Assembly (NCBI GenBank): GCA_041652575.1
Contig: JBAZHC010000010.1
Span: 1-64,000, forward strand
Direction of reading: 5' to 3'
DNA length: 64,000 bases
Origin: Phycisphaerae bacterium
Lineage (GTDB): Bacteria > Planctomycetota > Phycisphaerae > Sedimentisphaerales > UBA12454
Positions within the stretch are counted from its first letter, which is position 1. Each line of letters begins with the position of its first letter. This document shows positions 15,354-23,039 of the stretch, piece after piece. The notes below the pieces were generated by a model, which did not search any database, was not told where the DNA came from, and saw only the letters and a program-made list of their open reading frames with translations. The translations under genes and the position numbers were made by a program.

Positions 15354-18236
15354 ATGCCTAAAGCACCTGAAGTGATAAAAAGATTAACAGATGATTTCAA
15401 TCGCAATATCGAATCCTTCAAAGAGGCGGGCTATAACGAGACGCAACTGCGACGGGAATTTATCGACCCATTCTTCGAGGCATTAGGCTGGGATATCGCA
15501 AATAAAGCCGGGATAGCACCGGCATACAGAGACGTAATTCATGAAGACGCCATTAAAATCGGCGGAACAACAAAAGCACCTGATTACTGTTTTAGAATCG
15601 GGGCGACAAGGAAATTTTTTCTCGAAGCAAAAAAGCCAGCCATCAATATAAAAGGCGACATCAGCCCTGCATACCAACTTCGCAGATACGCGTGGTCTGC
15701 GAAACTGCCGTTGTCGATTTTGACCGATTTCGAGGAGTTGGCGGTTTATGACTGCCAAATCAGGCCGAATGTAAACGACAAGGCAACGACGGCAAGAATG
15801 TTTTACTGCAATTATAAAGATTATGCCGAGAAGTGGGAGCAAATCGCAGGGGTATTCAGCAAAGAGGCAGTTCTTAAGGGCGCGTTCGATAAATACGCAT
15901 CCGAAAAGACAACAAAACGAGGCACAACCACTGTCGATAAGGAAATCCTGGCGGAAATCGAAGGCTGGCGTGAAACACTGGCGAAAAATATCGCACTTCG
16001 CAACAGTAAATTATCGGTTTACGACCTGAATTTCGCCGTTCAAAAGACAATAGACCGAATTTTGTTTTTGAGGATATGCGAAGACAGAGGAATCGAACGG
16101 GCCGAAAATCTTTTAGGTCTTGTAAACGGCGGCAGGATATATCCGAGACTGTTCGAGCTTTTTGAAAAGGCGGACGAAAGATATAATTCGGGGATATTTC
16201 ATTTTCGCAGGGAAAAAGAGCGGCCCGAAGGGCCGGACGAACTGTCGGCGAATCTGAAAATAGACGACGATGTTCTGAAACAGATTTTGAAAGACCTTTA
16301 TTATCCGCACAGTCCTTATGAGTTTTCGGTAATGCCGGCGGAAATTTTAGGCAACGTTTACGAACAATTCCTCGGCAAGGTGATTCGGCTAACGGCATCG
16401 CACCAGGCGAAGGTCGAGGAAAAGCCGGAGGTTAAAAAAGCGGGTGGGGTTTATTATACGCCTTCGTATATTGTCGATTACATCGTAAAAAATACGGTCG
16501 GCAAATTATGCGAAGGGAAAACGCCCAAACAGATTGAGAAGATAAAAATATTAGACCCTGCGTGCGGAAGCGGTTCGTTTTTAATCGGGGCGTATCAGTA
16601 CCTTTTAGATTGGCATAGGGATTGGTATGTCGGGGAGGATACGATGAGATTGCCGCGCTGCGCTCGCAATGACGCGTCGTCGTCCCGACGACGGCTAAAC
16701 AAATCGGTTTATCAGGGTAAGGGCGGGCAATGGTTTTTGACAATCGAAGAAAAGAAACGAATCCTTTTAAATAATATTTTCGGCGTCGATATAGATTCAC
16801 AGGCGACAGAGGTAACAAAACTTTCCCTTTTGTTAAAGGTTCTGGAAAACGAGACACAGGAAAGTTTGAGATTATTTCACGAGCGTGCGCTGCCGGACTT
16901 GGGGGATAATATCAAGTGCGGCAATTCACTGATTGGGCCGGACTTTTATCAAAACCAGCAAATGACTTTTGGCTTCGATGAAGAACAGCAGAGAAAGATA
17001 AACGCATTCGATTGGCAAAAGGAATTTGCACCGATTTTCAAGCAAGGCGGTTTTGATGCGGTTATAGGTAATCCGCCGTATATCCAACTTTCCATGTCTG
17101 CTTATTACGATGAAGATGTTAACCAATATCTTTCACATAATTATTCATCTTCAATGGGGCGACTAAATACATATGGATTCTTTATAGAAAAAGCATTACG
17201 CATATTGGTAGGCAAAGATGGATTACTTAGTTTTATTGTGCCTAATACAATCTTGACCCAAGAATATTACCAGTCATTACGACAACAAATATTACAATAC
17301 CAACTAAATAATATCACTACATATAACTTTCCAGTTTTTCAGCGGGCTGTTGTAGAAACAACTGTATTTGTTATAAAGAAACATTCTCAAAATAAAAATG
17401 TCGTTAATATTGTTGAGTGCGATAATAAGTCGATGTCTTATCAAATGAGAAAAATCCAACAAAAGACCTTTTTGAAAAGTCACAACAATGCTTTTTTAGT
17501 CAAAGTTGATTTAAGAGACCTTGCTTTTAAGGAAAAACTGGACAAGGTCGGACTTCAACTGGGAAATATCTGCAACTTGAATCAGGCAATTGCTTTGAAG
17601 TATGATAGGAGTAAATCATTATTCAAAAAAAATGCCGGATCAAACTATAAGCGAGTTCTCGATGGGCGAAATATTCAGCGATATACTCTTGAATGGGATG
17701 GAACTTATTTAGCATATAATACCAAAAATATCCATTCGTGCAAACGCACAGATATATTTGAAGCCGATGGGAAAATTTTGTTTAGACGGGTTGGTAGCAG
17801 TCTCATAGCAACATACGATGATGCAAAATTTTATGCATTAAATACGCTGGTAGTCATTACTCCTTTTGTGCAAACGAAAGATTCACTCAAATACATTCTT
17901 GGAATACTCAATTCAAGGCTAATGAACTATTATTATGTAAAGCACCTGAAATCTACCAAGAAAATATTTTCAGAGATTCAAGCAAGGCAAATATCGCAAA
18001 TACCAATTTGCGTGATTGATTTTTCCAGACCAGACGAAGTGAAAAAGCACGACAAGATGGTATCTCTTGTTGAGGAGATGCTGGAGTTGCATAAGAAAAT
18101 AAATACAATAAAGAATCCGAACGAGAAGACGCGGGTGCAGCGGCAGATAGATTCGACGGACGAGAGGATAGACCAGTTAGTTTATGAATTATACGGTCTT
18201 ACGGACGAGGAAATAGGGATAGTAAAGGGGAAGTAA
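15354..18236 (+). CDS. Type IIG restriction-modification enzyme (Eco57I-like)
   Basis: A 960-residue fused nuclease-methyltransferase. An N-terminal PD-(D/E)xK nuclease is seen as APDY (Asp77) and LEAKKP (Glu91, Lys93). The N6-adenine methyltransferase has motif I DPACGSGSF (about 401-409) and motif IV NPPY (573-576). The C-terminal third is a TaqI-like specificity domain. Two dispersed repeats sit in frame at codons about 431-449 (16646-16700). From about 17080 to 18080 the DNA is much more AT-rich than on either side, covering the target-recognition part, which suggests domain exchange. Such enzymes both methylate and cut DNA. Confidence 0.85.
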   Translation: MPKAPEVIKRLTDDFNRNIESFKEAGYNETQLRREFIDPFFEALGWDIANKAGIAPAYRDVIHEDAIKIGGTTKAPDYCFRIGATRKFFLEAKKPAINIKGDISPAYQLRRYAWSAKLPLSILTDFEELAVYDCQIRPNVNDKATTARMFYCNYKDYAEKWEQIAGVFSKEAVLKGAFDKYASEKTTKRGTTTVDKEILAEIEGWRETLAKNIALRNSKLSVYDLNFAVQKTIDRILFLRICEDRGIERAENLLGLVNGGRIYPRLFELFEKADERYNSGIFHFRREKERPEGPDELSANLKIDDDVLKQILKDLYYPHSPYEFSVMPAEILGNVYEQFLGKVIRLTASHQAKVEEKPEVKKAGGVYYTPSYIVDYIVKNTVGKLCEGKTPKQIEKIKILDPACGSGSFLIGAYQYLLDWHRDWYVGEDTMRLPRCARNDASSSRRRLNKSVYQGKGGQWFLTIEEKKRILLNNIFGVDIDSQATEVTKLSLLLKVLENETQESLRLFHERALPDLGDNIKCGNSLIGPDFYQNQQMTFGFDEEQQRKINAFDWQKEFAPIFKQGGFDAVIGNPPYIQLSMSAYYDEDVNQYLSHNYSSSMGRLNTYGFFIEKALRILVGKDGLLSFIVPNTILTQEYYQSLRQQILQYQLNNITTYNFPVFQRAVVETTVFVIKKHSQNKNVVNIVECDNKSMSYQMRKIQQKTFLKSHNNAFLVKVDLRDLAFKEKLDKVGLQLGNICNLNQAIALKYDRSKSLFKKNAGSNYKRVLDGRNIQRYTLEWDGTYLAYNTKNIHSCKRTDIFEADGKILFRRVGSSLIATYDDAKFYALNTLVVITPFVQTKDSLKYILGILNSRLMNYYYVKHLKSTKKIFSEIQARQISQIPICVIDFSRPDEVKKHDKMVSLVEEMLELHKKINTIKNPNEKTRVQRQIDSTDERIDQLVYELYGLTDEEIGIVKGK
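16646..16673 (+). repeat. GAGATTGC...GCAATGAC repeat inside the RM gene
   Basis: A short form of the dispersed palindrome seen at 116-162 and 20315-20362. Translated in frame it gives about RLPRCARND in a loop of the methyltransferase domain. Confidence 0.7.
16675..16700 (+). repeat. Hairpin repeat with GGCTAAAC tail inside the RM gene
   Basis: CGTCGTCG/CGACGACG stem with a 3-base loop, followed by GCTAAAC, the tail typical of the window's hairpin family. It directly follows the GAGATTGC repeat and preserves the frame. Confidence 0.65.
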
Positions 18237-18268
18237 TCCAGTTATCGGTTATCGGTGGAAATAATGAA

Positions 18269-18300
18269 CCCCGGTAAAACAGGGGCCTAACGATGAACGG
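18269..18300 (+). repeat. Hairpin repeat with CCTAACGATGAACGG tail
   Basis: CCCC (18269-18272) pairs with GGGG (18282-18285), followed by CCTAACGATGAACGG. The ACGATGAACG part resembles the GACGAACG next to the hairpins at 19029 and 20219. Confidence 0.5.
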
Positions 18301-18323
18301 TAAAAATATATGAAAGTAGAAAT

Positions 18324-18854
18324 ATGGAAAAATCACATTCAATAATTTTGTTTAATAAAAAGGAAATTCGCAGATTTTATGACGAAGACGAAGAGAAATG
18401 GTATTTTTCGGTTGTCGATGTAATAGGAGTTCTAACGGATAGCGAAAATCCGGCCGTTTACTGGCGAGTATTAAAGAAACGTCTAAAAGATGAAGGTTCA
18501 AATCAAACCGTTACAAAATGTAACGGTTTGAAAATGCGGGCTGTTGACGGCAAAATGCGATTGACAGATGCCGCTGATACTGAAACACTGTTAAGGCTTA
18601 TTCAGTCGATACCATCACCAAAGGCTGAACCTTTTAAATTGTGGCTTGCAAAAGTGGGCTATGAACGGATAACAAATGACTATAACAATGAAGGACTGAT
18701 GACTTTAGATGATATAAAAGAAACAATGAGTTTAAGAGGAGAATATAGATATTTCACGAAAGATTATAACCGATTCAAAGCGGATAGAGCAGAAAACAGA
18801 GAATACAAATCAGACAAAACCGTTGAGTATTTGCATTATGTAGTTTGCAACTAA
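18324..18854 (+). CDS. BRO-N domain protein, probably C-terminally altered
   Basis: A 176-residue protein whose first 115 residues form a BRO-N/antirepressor domain: IILFNKKEIRRFYDEDEEKWYFSVVDV, then YWRVLKKRLKDEG, and LIQSIPSPKAEPFKLWLAKVGYERI. BRO-N proteins bind DNA and are common in phages, plasmids and next to restriction genes. Homologues normally continue with a different conserved C-terminal half; here the sequence departs after YERI and ends soon, so it may be truncated or recombined. It follows the type IIG gene by 87 bases. Confidence 0.75.
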   Translation: MEKSHSIILFNKKEIRRFYDEDEEKWYFSVVDVIGVLTDSENPAVYWRVLKKRLKDEGSNQTVTKCNGLKMRAVDGKMRLTDAADTETLLRLIQSIPSPKAEPFKLWLAKVGYERITNDYNNEGLMTLDDIKETMSLRGEYRYFTKDYNRFKADRAENREYKSDKTVEYLHYVVCN

Positions 18855-18916
18855 AATGAAAGCGTTATATAAACCTTAAAAGGCAGAAGAGCATAAGGAT
18901 TAAGAACACAGGACAC

Positions 18917-19024
18917 CGCGGAAAGATAAAGGATTTTGTTCGTATCAGCAAAGATGATTATCCTGAAATACTGCGGAAAAACGGATTTTCATCTCAAACT
19001 ATTCAGCGGCATTTATTCGGTTAA
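18917..19024 (+). pseudogene. Possible C-terminal remnant of a lost gene
   Basis: An open frame without a start codon reads RGKIKDFVRISKDDYPEIL and on to QRHLFG, then TAA. Its composition looks protein-like, but it begins abruptly after a GAACACAGGACAC repeat. No family was recognised. Confidence 0.3.
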
Positions 19025-19028
19025 CGAA

Positions 19029-19100
19029 CCCCCAATATGAAATTGGGGGCTTCCGGATAAAATTAGACGAACGCCGCTTAGACTGGGGTTAAATATAAAG
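19029..19100 (+). repeat. Composite repeat: hairpin plus GACGAACG...GGTTAAATATAAAG
   Basis: CCCCCAAT/ATTGGGGG stem (19029-19036, 19042-19049) with 5-base loop, then GACGAACG (19066-19073) and GGTTAAATATAAAG (19087-19100). The same order occurs at 20219-20289, so two same-orientation copies bracket the amidase gene. Confidence 0.6.
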
Positions 19101-19252
19101 TTTTGTTGAATTTTTTTGAGGATATTATAGGATTAAGCGTCTTTTGAAGCGGATTAGGGGCAGGGTCTTAATTACAGAGTAAAATAGAAATACATTGGTA
19201 AAGTTATCCCCCTTTTATGCCGATTTAGCAATATTGAAATATAGGATGGGTT

Positions 19253-19960
19253 GTGTTTGTGCTTAAAAAGATAATAGCGTTCATCATCGCAGCTTACGTA
19301 CCTACAATCGCTGTTCTGTTCATCGGCTGTGCGGGGGAGGAATCCTACACGCCACAAATTTCCGGTGTCGTGCCCGGCCTGCATCACGATTCGAGCTATC
19401 GGACATCCTACAGGCCTCAGACGCAGCAGAATTCCTATAAAATCGAGAGCAGCAAAACATATAAGTCGGCCACGTCATCAGCATATCCGGGCTGGACGCC
19501 GCCAAGCAGCTACGAAAAGAGCTGGAAGGCAATCGTAATCCATCATTCAGCTACCGATACCGGCAGCGTCGCTTCGATAGACGATTATCATCGCAAAAAC
19601 AACGGCTGGGACGGTATAGGATACGACTTTTTAATAGGCAACGGCTCAGGCAGCGGCAACGGCGAAGTCGACGCGACTTTCCGCTGGACCGGACAGAAAA
19701 CCGGCGCTCACTGCAAAACCGACGCTTCGAACTGGGCAAACGAAAAAGCGATAGGCATTTGTCTTGTCGGCAATTTTAACCAGTCGAGACCGTCAAACAG
19801 CCAGATGATTTCACTTATGAAACTTGTGCGATTCCTTTCCAGCAGATACGACATACCGACAAGCCGAATCTACGGCCACAGTACGACCCCCGGCCACAGT
19901 ACAACGACAGACTGCCCCGGCAGATACTTCCCGATGAGCTACGTAAAGACAAATCTTTAA
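19253..19960 (+). CDS. Lipoprotein N-acetylmuramoyl-L-alanine amidase (Amidase_2/PGRP-like)
   Basis: A 235-residue protein starting at GTG (19253) behind AGGA. A hydrophobic N-terminus ends in a lipobox-like VLFIGC, so it is probably an envelope lipoprotein. The Amidase_2 fold shows IVIHHSATDTG (zinc His), YHRKNNGWDGIGYDFLIG, AIGICLVGNF, and YGHSTTPGHSTTTDCPG carrying the second zinc His and the zinc Cys. Such enzymes cleave the MurNAc-L-Ala bond of peptidoglycan. An 18-bp in-frame duplication (19874-19909) has copied the GHSTTP block, giving two candidate zinc histidines. Confidence 0.8.
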   Translation: MFVLKKIIAFIIAAYVPTIAVLFIGCAGEESYTPQISGVVPGLHHDSSYRTSYRPQTQQNSYKIESSKTYKSATSSAYPGWTPPSSYEKSWKAIVIHHSATDTGSVASIDDYHRKNNGWDGIGYDFLIGNGSGSGNGEVDATFRWTGQKTGAHCKTDASNWANEKAIGICLVGNFNQSRPSNSQMISLMKLVRFLSSRYDIPTSRIYGHSTTPGHSTTTDCPGRYFPMSYVKTNL

Positions 19961-20161
19961 TTTCGTCAATTGTTTATCGGTTGCGCGACTCGTCACGTCT
20001 TTCGTAATACGGTTACGTTTGGGCCGGGAGAAACAAATCAAAAATTAGCCTGAAAATGACTAATTGACGAACGTCAATCAACCTCCAGGGAGAATACAAG
20101 ATTAAAAATCGCAGGGATTTAAAACCGGTCGTGAAACGGCGGGCTAAACAAATTTTTATGA

Positions 20162-20213
20162 CCCCGCGGTTCTGTCTTCACTGCATTTCGCTGAGACAGG
20201 AATACCGGGGGCT
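20162..20213 (+). repeat. Long imperfect hairpin of the GGGGGCT family
   Basis: CCCCGCGGTTCTGTCT pairs imperfectly with AGACAGGAATACCGGGGG, followed by CT. It sits head-to-tail with the next hairpin. Confidence 0.55.
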
Positions 20214-20218
20214 CTGAA

Positions 20219-20289
20219 CCCTGCCATGTGATGGCAGGGCTAACCACCATAACGACGAACGGCCTGTAAAACCAAGGTTAAATATAAAG
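20219..20289 (+). repeat. Composite repeat: hairpin plus GACGAACG...GGTTAAATATAAAG, second copy
   Basis: CCCTGCCAT/ATGGCAGGG perfect 9-bp stem (20219-20239) followed by CTAAC, then GACGAACG (20254-20261) and GGTTAAATATAAAG (20276-20289). Confidence 0.6.
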
Positions 20290-20314
20290 GTAATATCTAA
20301 TAATTCGGGAAATC

Positions 20315-20362
20315 GAGATTGCTTCGTCCGCCTGCGCGGAGGCAGGCTTTCCTCACAATGAC
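20315..20362. repeat. Dispersed palindrome of the GAGATTGC...CAATGAC family
   Basis: Inverted relative to the copy at 116-162, with which it shares nearly all positions including the GCCTGC...GCAGGC core. Confidence 0.7.
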
Positions 20363-20372
20363 ACGGTTCGTG

Positions 20373-20471
20373 TTATTTTTTTTGGCGGAGGATTTTGATA
20401 ATCACAAAGGTGAAGAGGCCAATGATAGTGAGCCAACTTAGAATCATAAAAATCCAGCCGTCAGGACGCAT
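20373..20471 (-). CDS. MetS-like small subunit of the NSS transporter
   Basis: A 32-residue membrane peptide, MRPDGWIFMILSW followed by a hydrophobic helix and the basic end ILRQKK. This is the pattern of MetS-type small subunits (xxPxGWIFMxLSW), which accompany bacterial neurotransmitter:sodium symporters. The ATG at 20471 lies inside the 3' end of the transporter gene (11-base overlap) and has AAGGAG nine bases upstream. The position, overlap and motif make it very likely real although it is tiny. Confidence 0.85.
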   Translation of the reverse strand: MRPDGWIFMILSWLTIIGLFTFVIIKILRQKK

Positions 20472-22053
20472 CTGATTGGTCTCCTTCCGCCTTCGCTGAC
20501 GCTTCGGCGGATAAATTCTGTTTTCTTTTCTGCCAGGCCCTTTGAACCATCAAAACTAAAACACCAAAGAACAGGACAAGGCCAATCCTTGTGGCCAAAA
20601 TAAACGGTTTGTCCGCCTTCGATACGTTTTTCATTGCAATTACAGTTCGCCAATCCTGCCAGAACCACGTTCCCAAAACGACAAGCAAAAAGATGGGCGT
20701 GACATATTTTATTATAAATTTGTAAATTCGGGGAATTTTGATATCTGAGCCTGTGTGGAGCTGAGTCCATGCTTTTTCCATGCCGAAGACCCACGCGAAA
20801 AGAATCGCCTCGATGGTGGCAAAAACTATCAGGCAGACATTAACGCTCCAGAAATCCAGCTCGTCAAGAACTCCCCTGCCGAGAAAGAAAATTCCCGGCT
20901 GGCACAATAAAAATGTAACGACCGCGAAAACTCCGCTGGCTTTTTTTCTTGAGAAATTAAATTCATCCTCGAGAAACGCGACTGCGGGCTGGGCGAGAGA
21001 AATCGAAGAAGTAACGCCTGCGATAAAGAGGAGCATAAACCATAAAAAGCCGAACATATTGCCGAATGCGATTTTCTGCATTACGAGGGGCATCGTAACA
21101 AAGCCGAGATTGAATGCGCCGCCTGATGCGATTTTGGCAGCGCCGGCGGAACCGAAAAAAGCGAAAGCTGCGGGGATAACGATACTGCCGCCGAGGATAA
21201 CTTCAGCAAATTCATTAGTTGCCGCGGCACCGAGGCCGGAGAGCGCGACATCGTCCTGTTTCGTAAGATAGCTGGCGTAGGTAAGGATAACGCCGATGCC
21301 GCAGCTTAAGGTGAAGAATATCTGGCCTGTGGCTGCGAGCCAGACTTTTGCGCTTTTGAGCGCAGACCAGTCCGGATTCCATAAAAAGCCCAGGCCGTTG
21401 ACGATGTTACAGTCTGGTTTGGCCGGGTCCGGTGCACCGAGCGTAAGAACCCTGACGATGAGAATTACGGCGAAGATAAACAAAACGGGCAAGGCATATT
21501 CGCAGACTTTTTCGATGCCTTTGCTAATGCCCATATAAACTATTAAAACATTTAAAATAAAAGTGATGAGAAAGAAGAAATAGGCGGGAGCAAGGCTTGA
21601 AAAAAATTCGTTTTTGACAAGGCCCTGATAGCCATGCAGAAAGGCAGTCATAGTTTGCTCGGTAACGCAGGCATTGTATTTGCCGGTCAAGGCAAAGACG
21701 CTGTAGCCGAGGAGCCAGGATTCGATGTAAATATAATAGATAAAGATGACTATTGGGCCGAAGATGCCGATGACGCCGAAGTATTTGATGAATTTATTTT
21801 TTTCCCAGAGAGTGTGAAACATTCCCGGCGCGGTGCTGTGGCCGAAGCCGCCGCCGAACCTTCCGATAGTCCATTCAATCCACATCAGCGGCAGGCCGAC
21901 CAGAAGCAGCGCGATGAAATAGGGAATCATAAAGGCACCGCCGCCGTTATTTGCGGCCTGGACGGGGAACCTGAGAAAATTTCCGAGGCCGATGGCACTT
22001 CCGGCCACGGCGAGGATTACACCAAGTTTACTGCTCCATCGTTGTCTGGACAT
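20461..22053 (-). CDS. Sodium-dependent transporter (NSS/SNF family)
   Basis: A 530-residue membrane protein with about twelve transmembrane segments. The family signature is at the N-terminus: WSSKLGVILAVAGSAIGLGNFLRFP (residues 5-29), with the unwound Na+/substrate site region GSAIGLGNFLRFP. Bacterial NSS proteins import amino acids or related amines with sodium; the MetP type needs a small subunit, which is encoded at the overlapping 3' end. The last 16 residues include SAEASAKAE, encoded by a 26-bp palindrome (20486-20511) typical of dispersed repeats, so the tail appears lengthened by a repeat insertion. Confidence 0.9.
   Translation of the reverse strand: MSRQRWSSKLGVILAVAGSAIGLGNFLRFPVQAANNGGGAFMIPYFIALLLVGLPLMWIEWTIGRFGGGFGHSTAPGMFHTLWEKNKFIKYFGVIGIFGPIVIFIYYIYIESWLLGYSVFALTGKYNACVTEQTMTAFLHGYQGLVKNEFFSSLAPAYFFFLITFILNVLIVYMGISKGIEKVCEYALPVLFIFAVILIVRVLTLGAPDPAKPDCNIVNGLGFLWNPDWSALKSAKVWLAATGQIFFTLSCGIGVILTYASYLTKQDDVALSGLGAAATNEFAEVILGGSIVIPAAFAFFGSAGAAKIASGGAFNLGFVTMPLVMQKIAFGNMFGFLWFMLLFIAGVTSSISLAQPAVAFLEDEFNFSRKKASGVFAVVTFLLCQPGIFFLGRGVLDELDFWSVNVCLIVFATIEAILFAWVFGMEKAWTQLHTGSDIKIPRIYKFIIKYVTPIFLLVVLGTWFWQDWRTVIAMKNVSKADKPFILATRIGLVLFFGVLVLMVQRAWQKRKQNLSAEASAKAEGDQSDAS
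20486..20511. repeat. Palindrome TCCGCC...GGCGGA at the transporter 3' end
   Basis: TCCGCCTTCG/CGCTTCGGCGGA-type 26-bp palindrome, in frame, encoding SAEASAKA. Its left edge touches the Shine-Dalgarno of the MetS-like gene. A related CCGCCTTCGCTAAAGC module lies in the 154-bp element copy 2. Confidence 0.6.
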
Positions 22054-22071
22054 CGATCAATCCGTTGGTAT

Positions 22072-22854
22072 TTAGCGTTCAATTCCAAGAACGGTGAGGG
22101 TATCACGTTCAATCACGCCGCGAATGCTTTCGCGCGGGACAGTCGGAAGATTCGTATCTGCGAGCAATTTATTAAAGCCCAAAAGAATCTCGGCACAGGT
22201 TTGCGGCTTATTAAAAGGCAGGCCGGAACCGAAAAATAATTTACCCAAGACGCCCGCCTCGTGCGCGGCAAGAACAGTATTATAAACCTCCCAGACTTTT
22301 TGAGGATTTATAGTCAAATCGCCGAAAACATTTTCGTGTTTGGCGAGCATACAAACAGTTTCATTGATGAACGGCCTGCCCATAGAGCCGATGATAATCT
22401 TAAGGTCGCTGAAGCTGCGGGCAATCTCGTCAAGCAAAGACGGCCGGGCATATTCGAGAACCGAATCGGCGGTATATGGCGGAGCATTGTGGAAGAATAA
22501 CGGGATTTTCAGGTCCTGTGCAACTTCGTAAAACTGCAAAGCCCTGCTGTGAGCGGGATGAAAAGCCTGGTCGCTGCAGTGAAGCACGGCGCCTTTGAAA
22601 GCCAAATCGTTTTTCATGCCGGACCAATACCGTTTTGAAATGTCGTCATTAACGGGGTCAACAACGGCAAAGCCGACCATCTTTTTGGGATGACGGGTAA
22701 TGTATTTGCTGACAAGCTCATTCGACTCGATATTAGACTGAGACGGACTCGCAAGCACAAAGCAAACATCGACCGGGGCGGAATCAGCGAAATGATCCTC
22801 GGTGCCGATATTACGGCCGGGACAGTTTATATGAGTATGACAATCAATTATCAT
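22072..22854 (-). CDS. Amidohydrolase family metal-dependent hydrolase
   Basis: About 260 residues from the ATG at 22854; the frame opens nine codons earlier, but MIIDCHTHINCPG is the natural family start. The amidohydrolase_2 pattern is visible: DCHTH (metal), IPLFFHNAPP (His), GSMGRP and the late FGSGLPF, where related enzymes have the metal Asp as FGSD. The aspartate is thus replaced by Gly-Leu context, so activity may be altered. It lies just upstream of the NSS transporter on the same strand, possibly acting on its substrate. Confidence 0.75.
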   Translation of the reverse strand: MIIDCHTHINCPGRNIGTEDHFADSAPVDVCFVLASPSQSNIESNELVSKYITRHPKKMVGFAVVDPVNDDISKRYWSGMKNDLAFKGAVLHCSDQAFHPAHSRALQFYEVAQDLKIPLFFHNAPPYTADSVLEYARPSLLDEIARSFSDLKIIIGSMGRPFINETVCMLAKHENVFGDLTINPQKVWEVYNTVLAAHEAGVLGKLFFGSGLPFNKPQTCAEILLGFNKLLADTNLPTVPRESIRGVIERDTLTVLGIER

Positions 22855-23039
22855 CGTTCTTTTCCAGAAAAGCCATTGCAAAACAACAACTTATAATCGG
22901 TAATATAATATCGGCAAAACAGAGGAACTGTCAAGAACAATAAACTTGCCTTAAAACAGGGTTTAGGGTATAGGGTTTAGGGGACAGGGCGGAAATAAAA
23001 AAATAAGGAAGTAAAGAAGTAAGGAAAATTCACGTCAAA

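Larger units (their letters stand above)
18855..19252. other. Gene-poor stretch with a coding remnant and hairpin
   Basis: Contains a 13-bp copy of GAACACAGGACAC (18904-18916, also at 15228-15240), a possible gene remnant (18917-19024), and the hairpin at 19029-19051. I see no intact gene. Confidence 0.5.
19961..20372. other. Gene-free stretch packed with hairpin repeats
   Basis: Holds the palindrome ATTGACG-AA-CGTCAAT (20063-20078), a long imperfect hairpin (20162-20213), a perfect 9-bp hairpin (20219-20244), the GACGAACG/GGTTAAATATAAAG tail and the GAGATTGC repeat (20315-20362). No gene is seen. Confidence 0.6.

Noticed and set aside
18286..18300. Integron attC half-site (GCCTAAC-like) after the hairpin
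   Set aside because: Only one half resembles attC; no matching GTTAGGC partner and no integrase.
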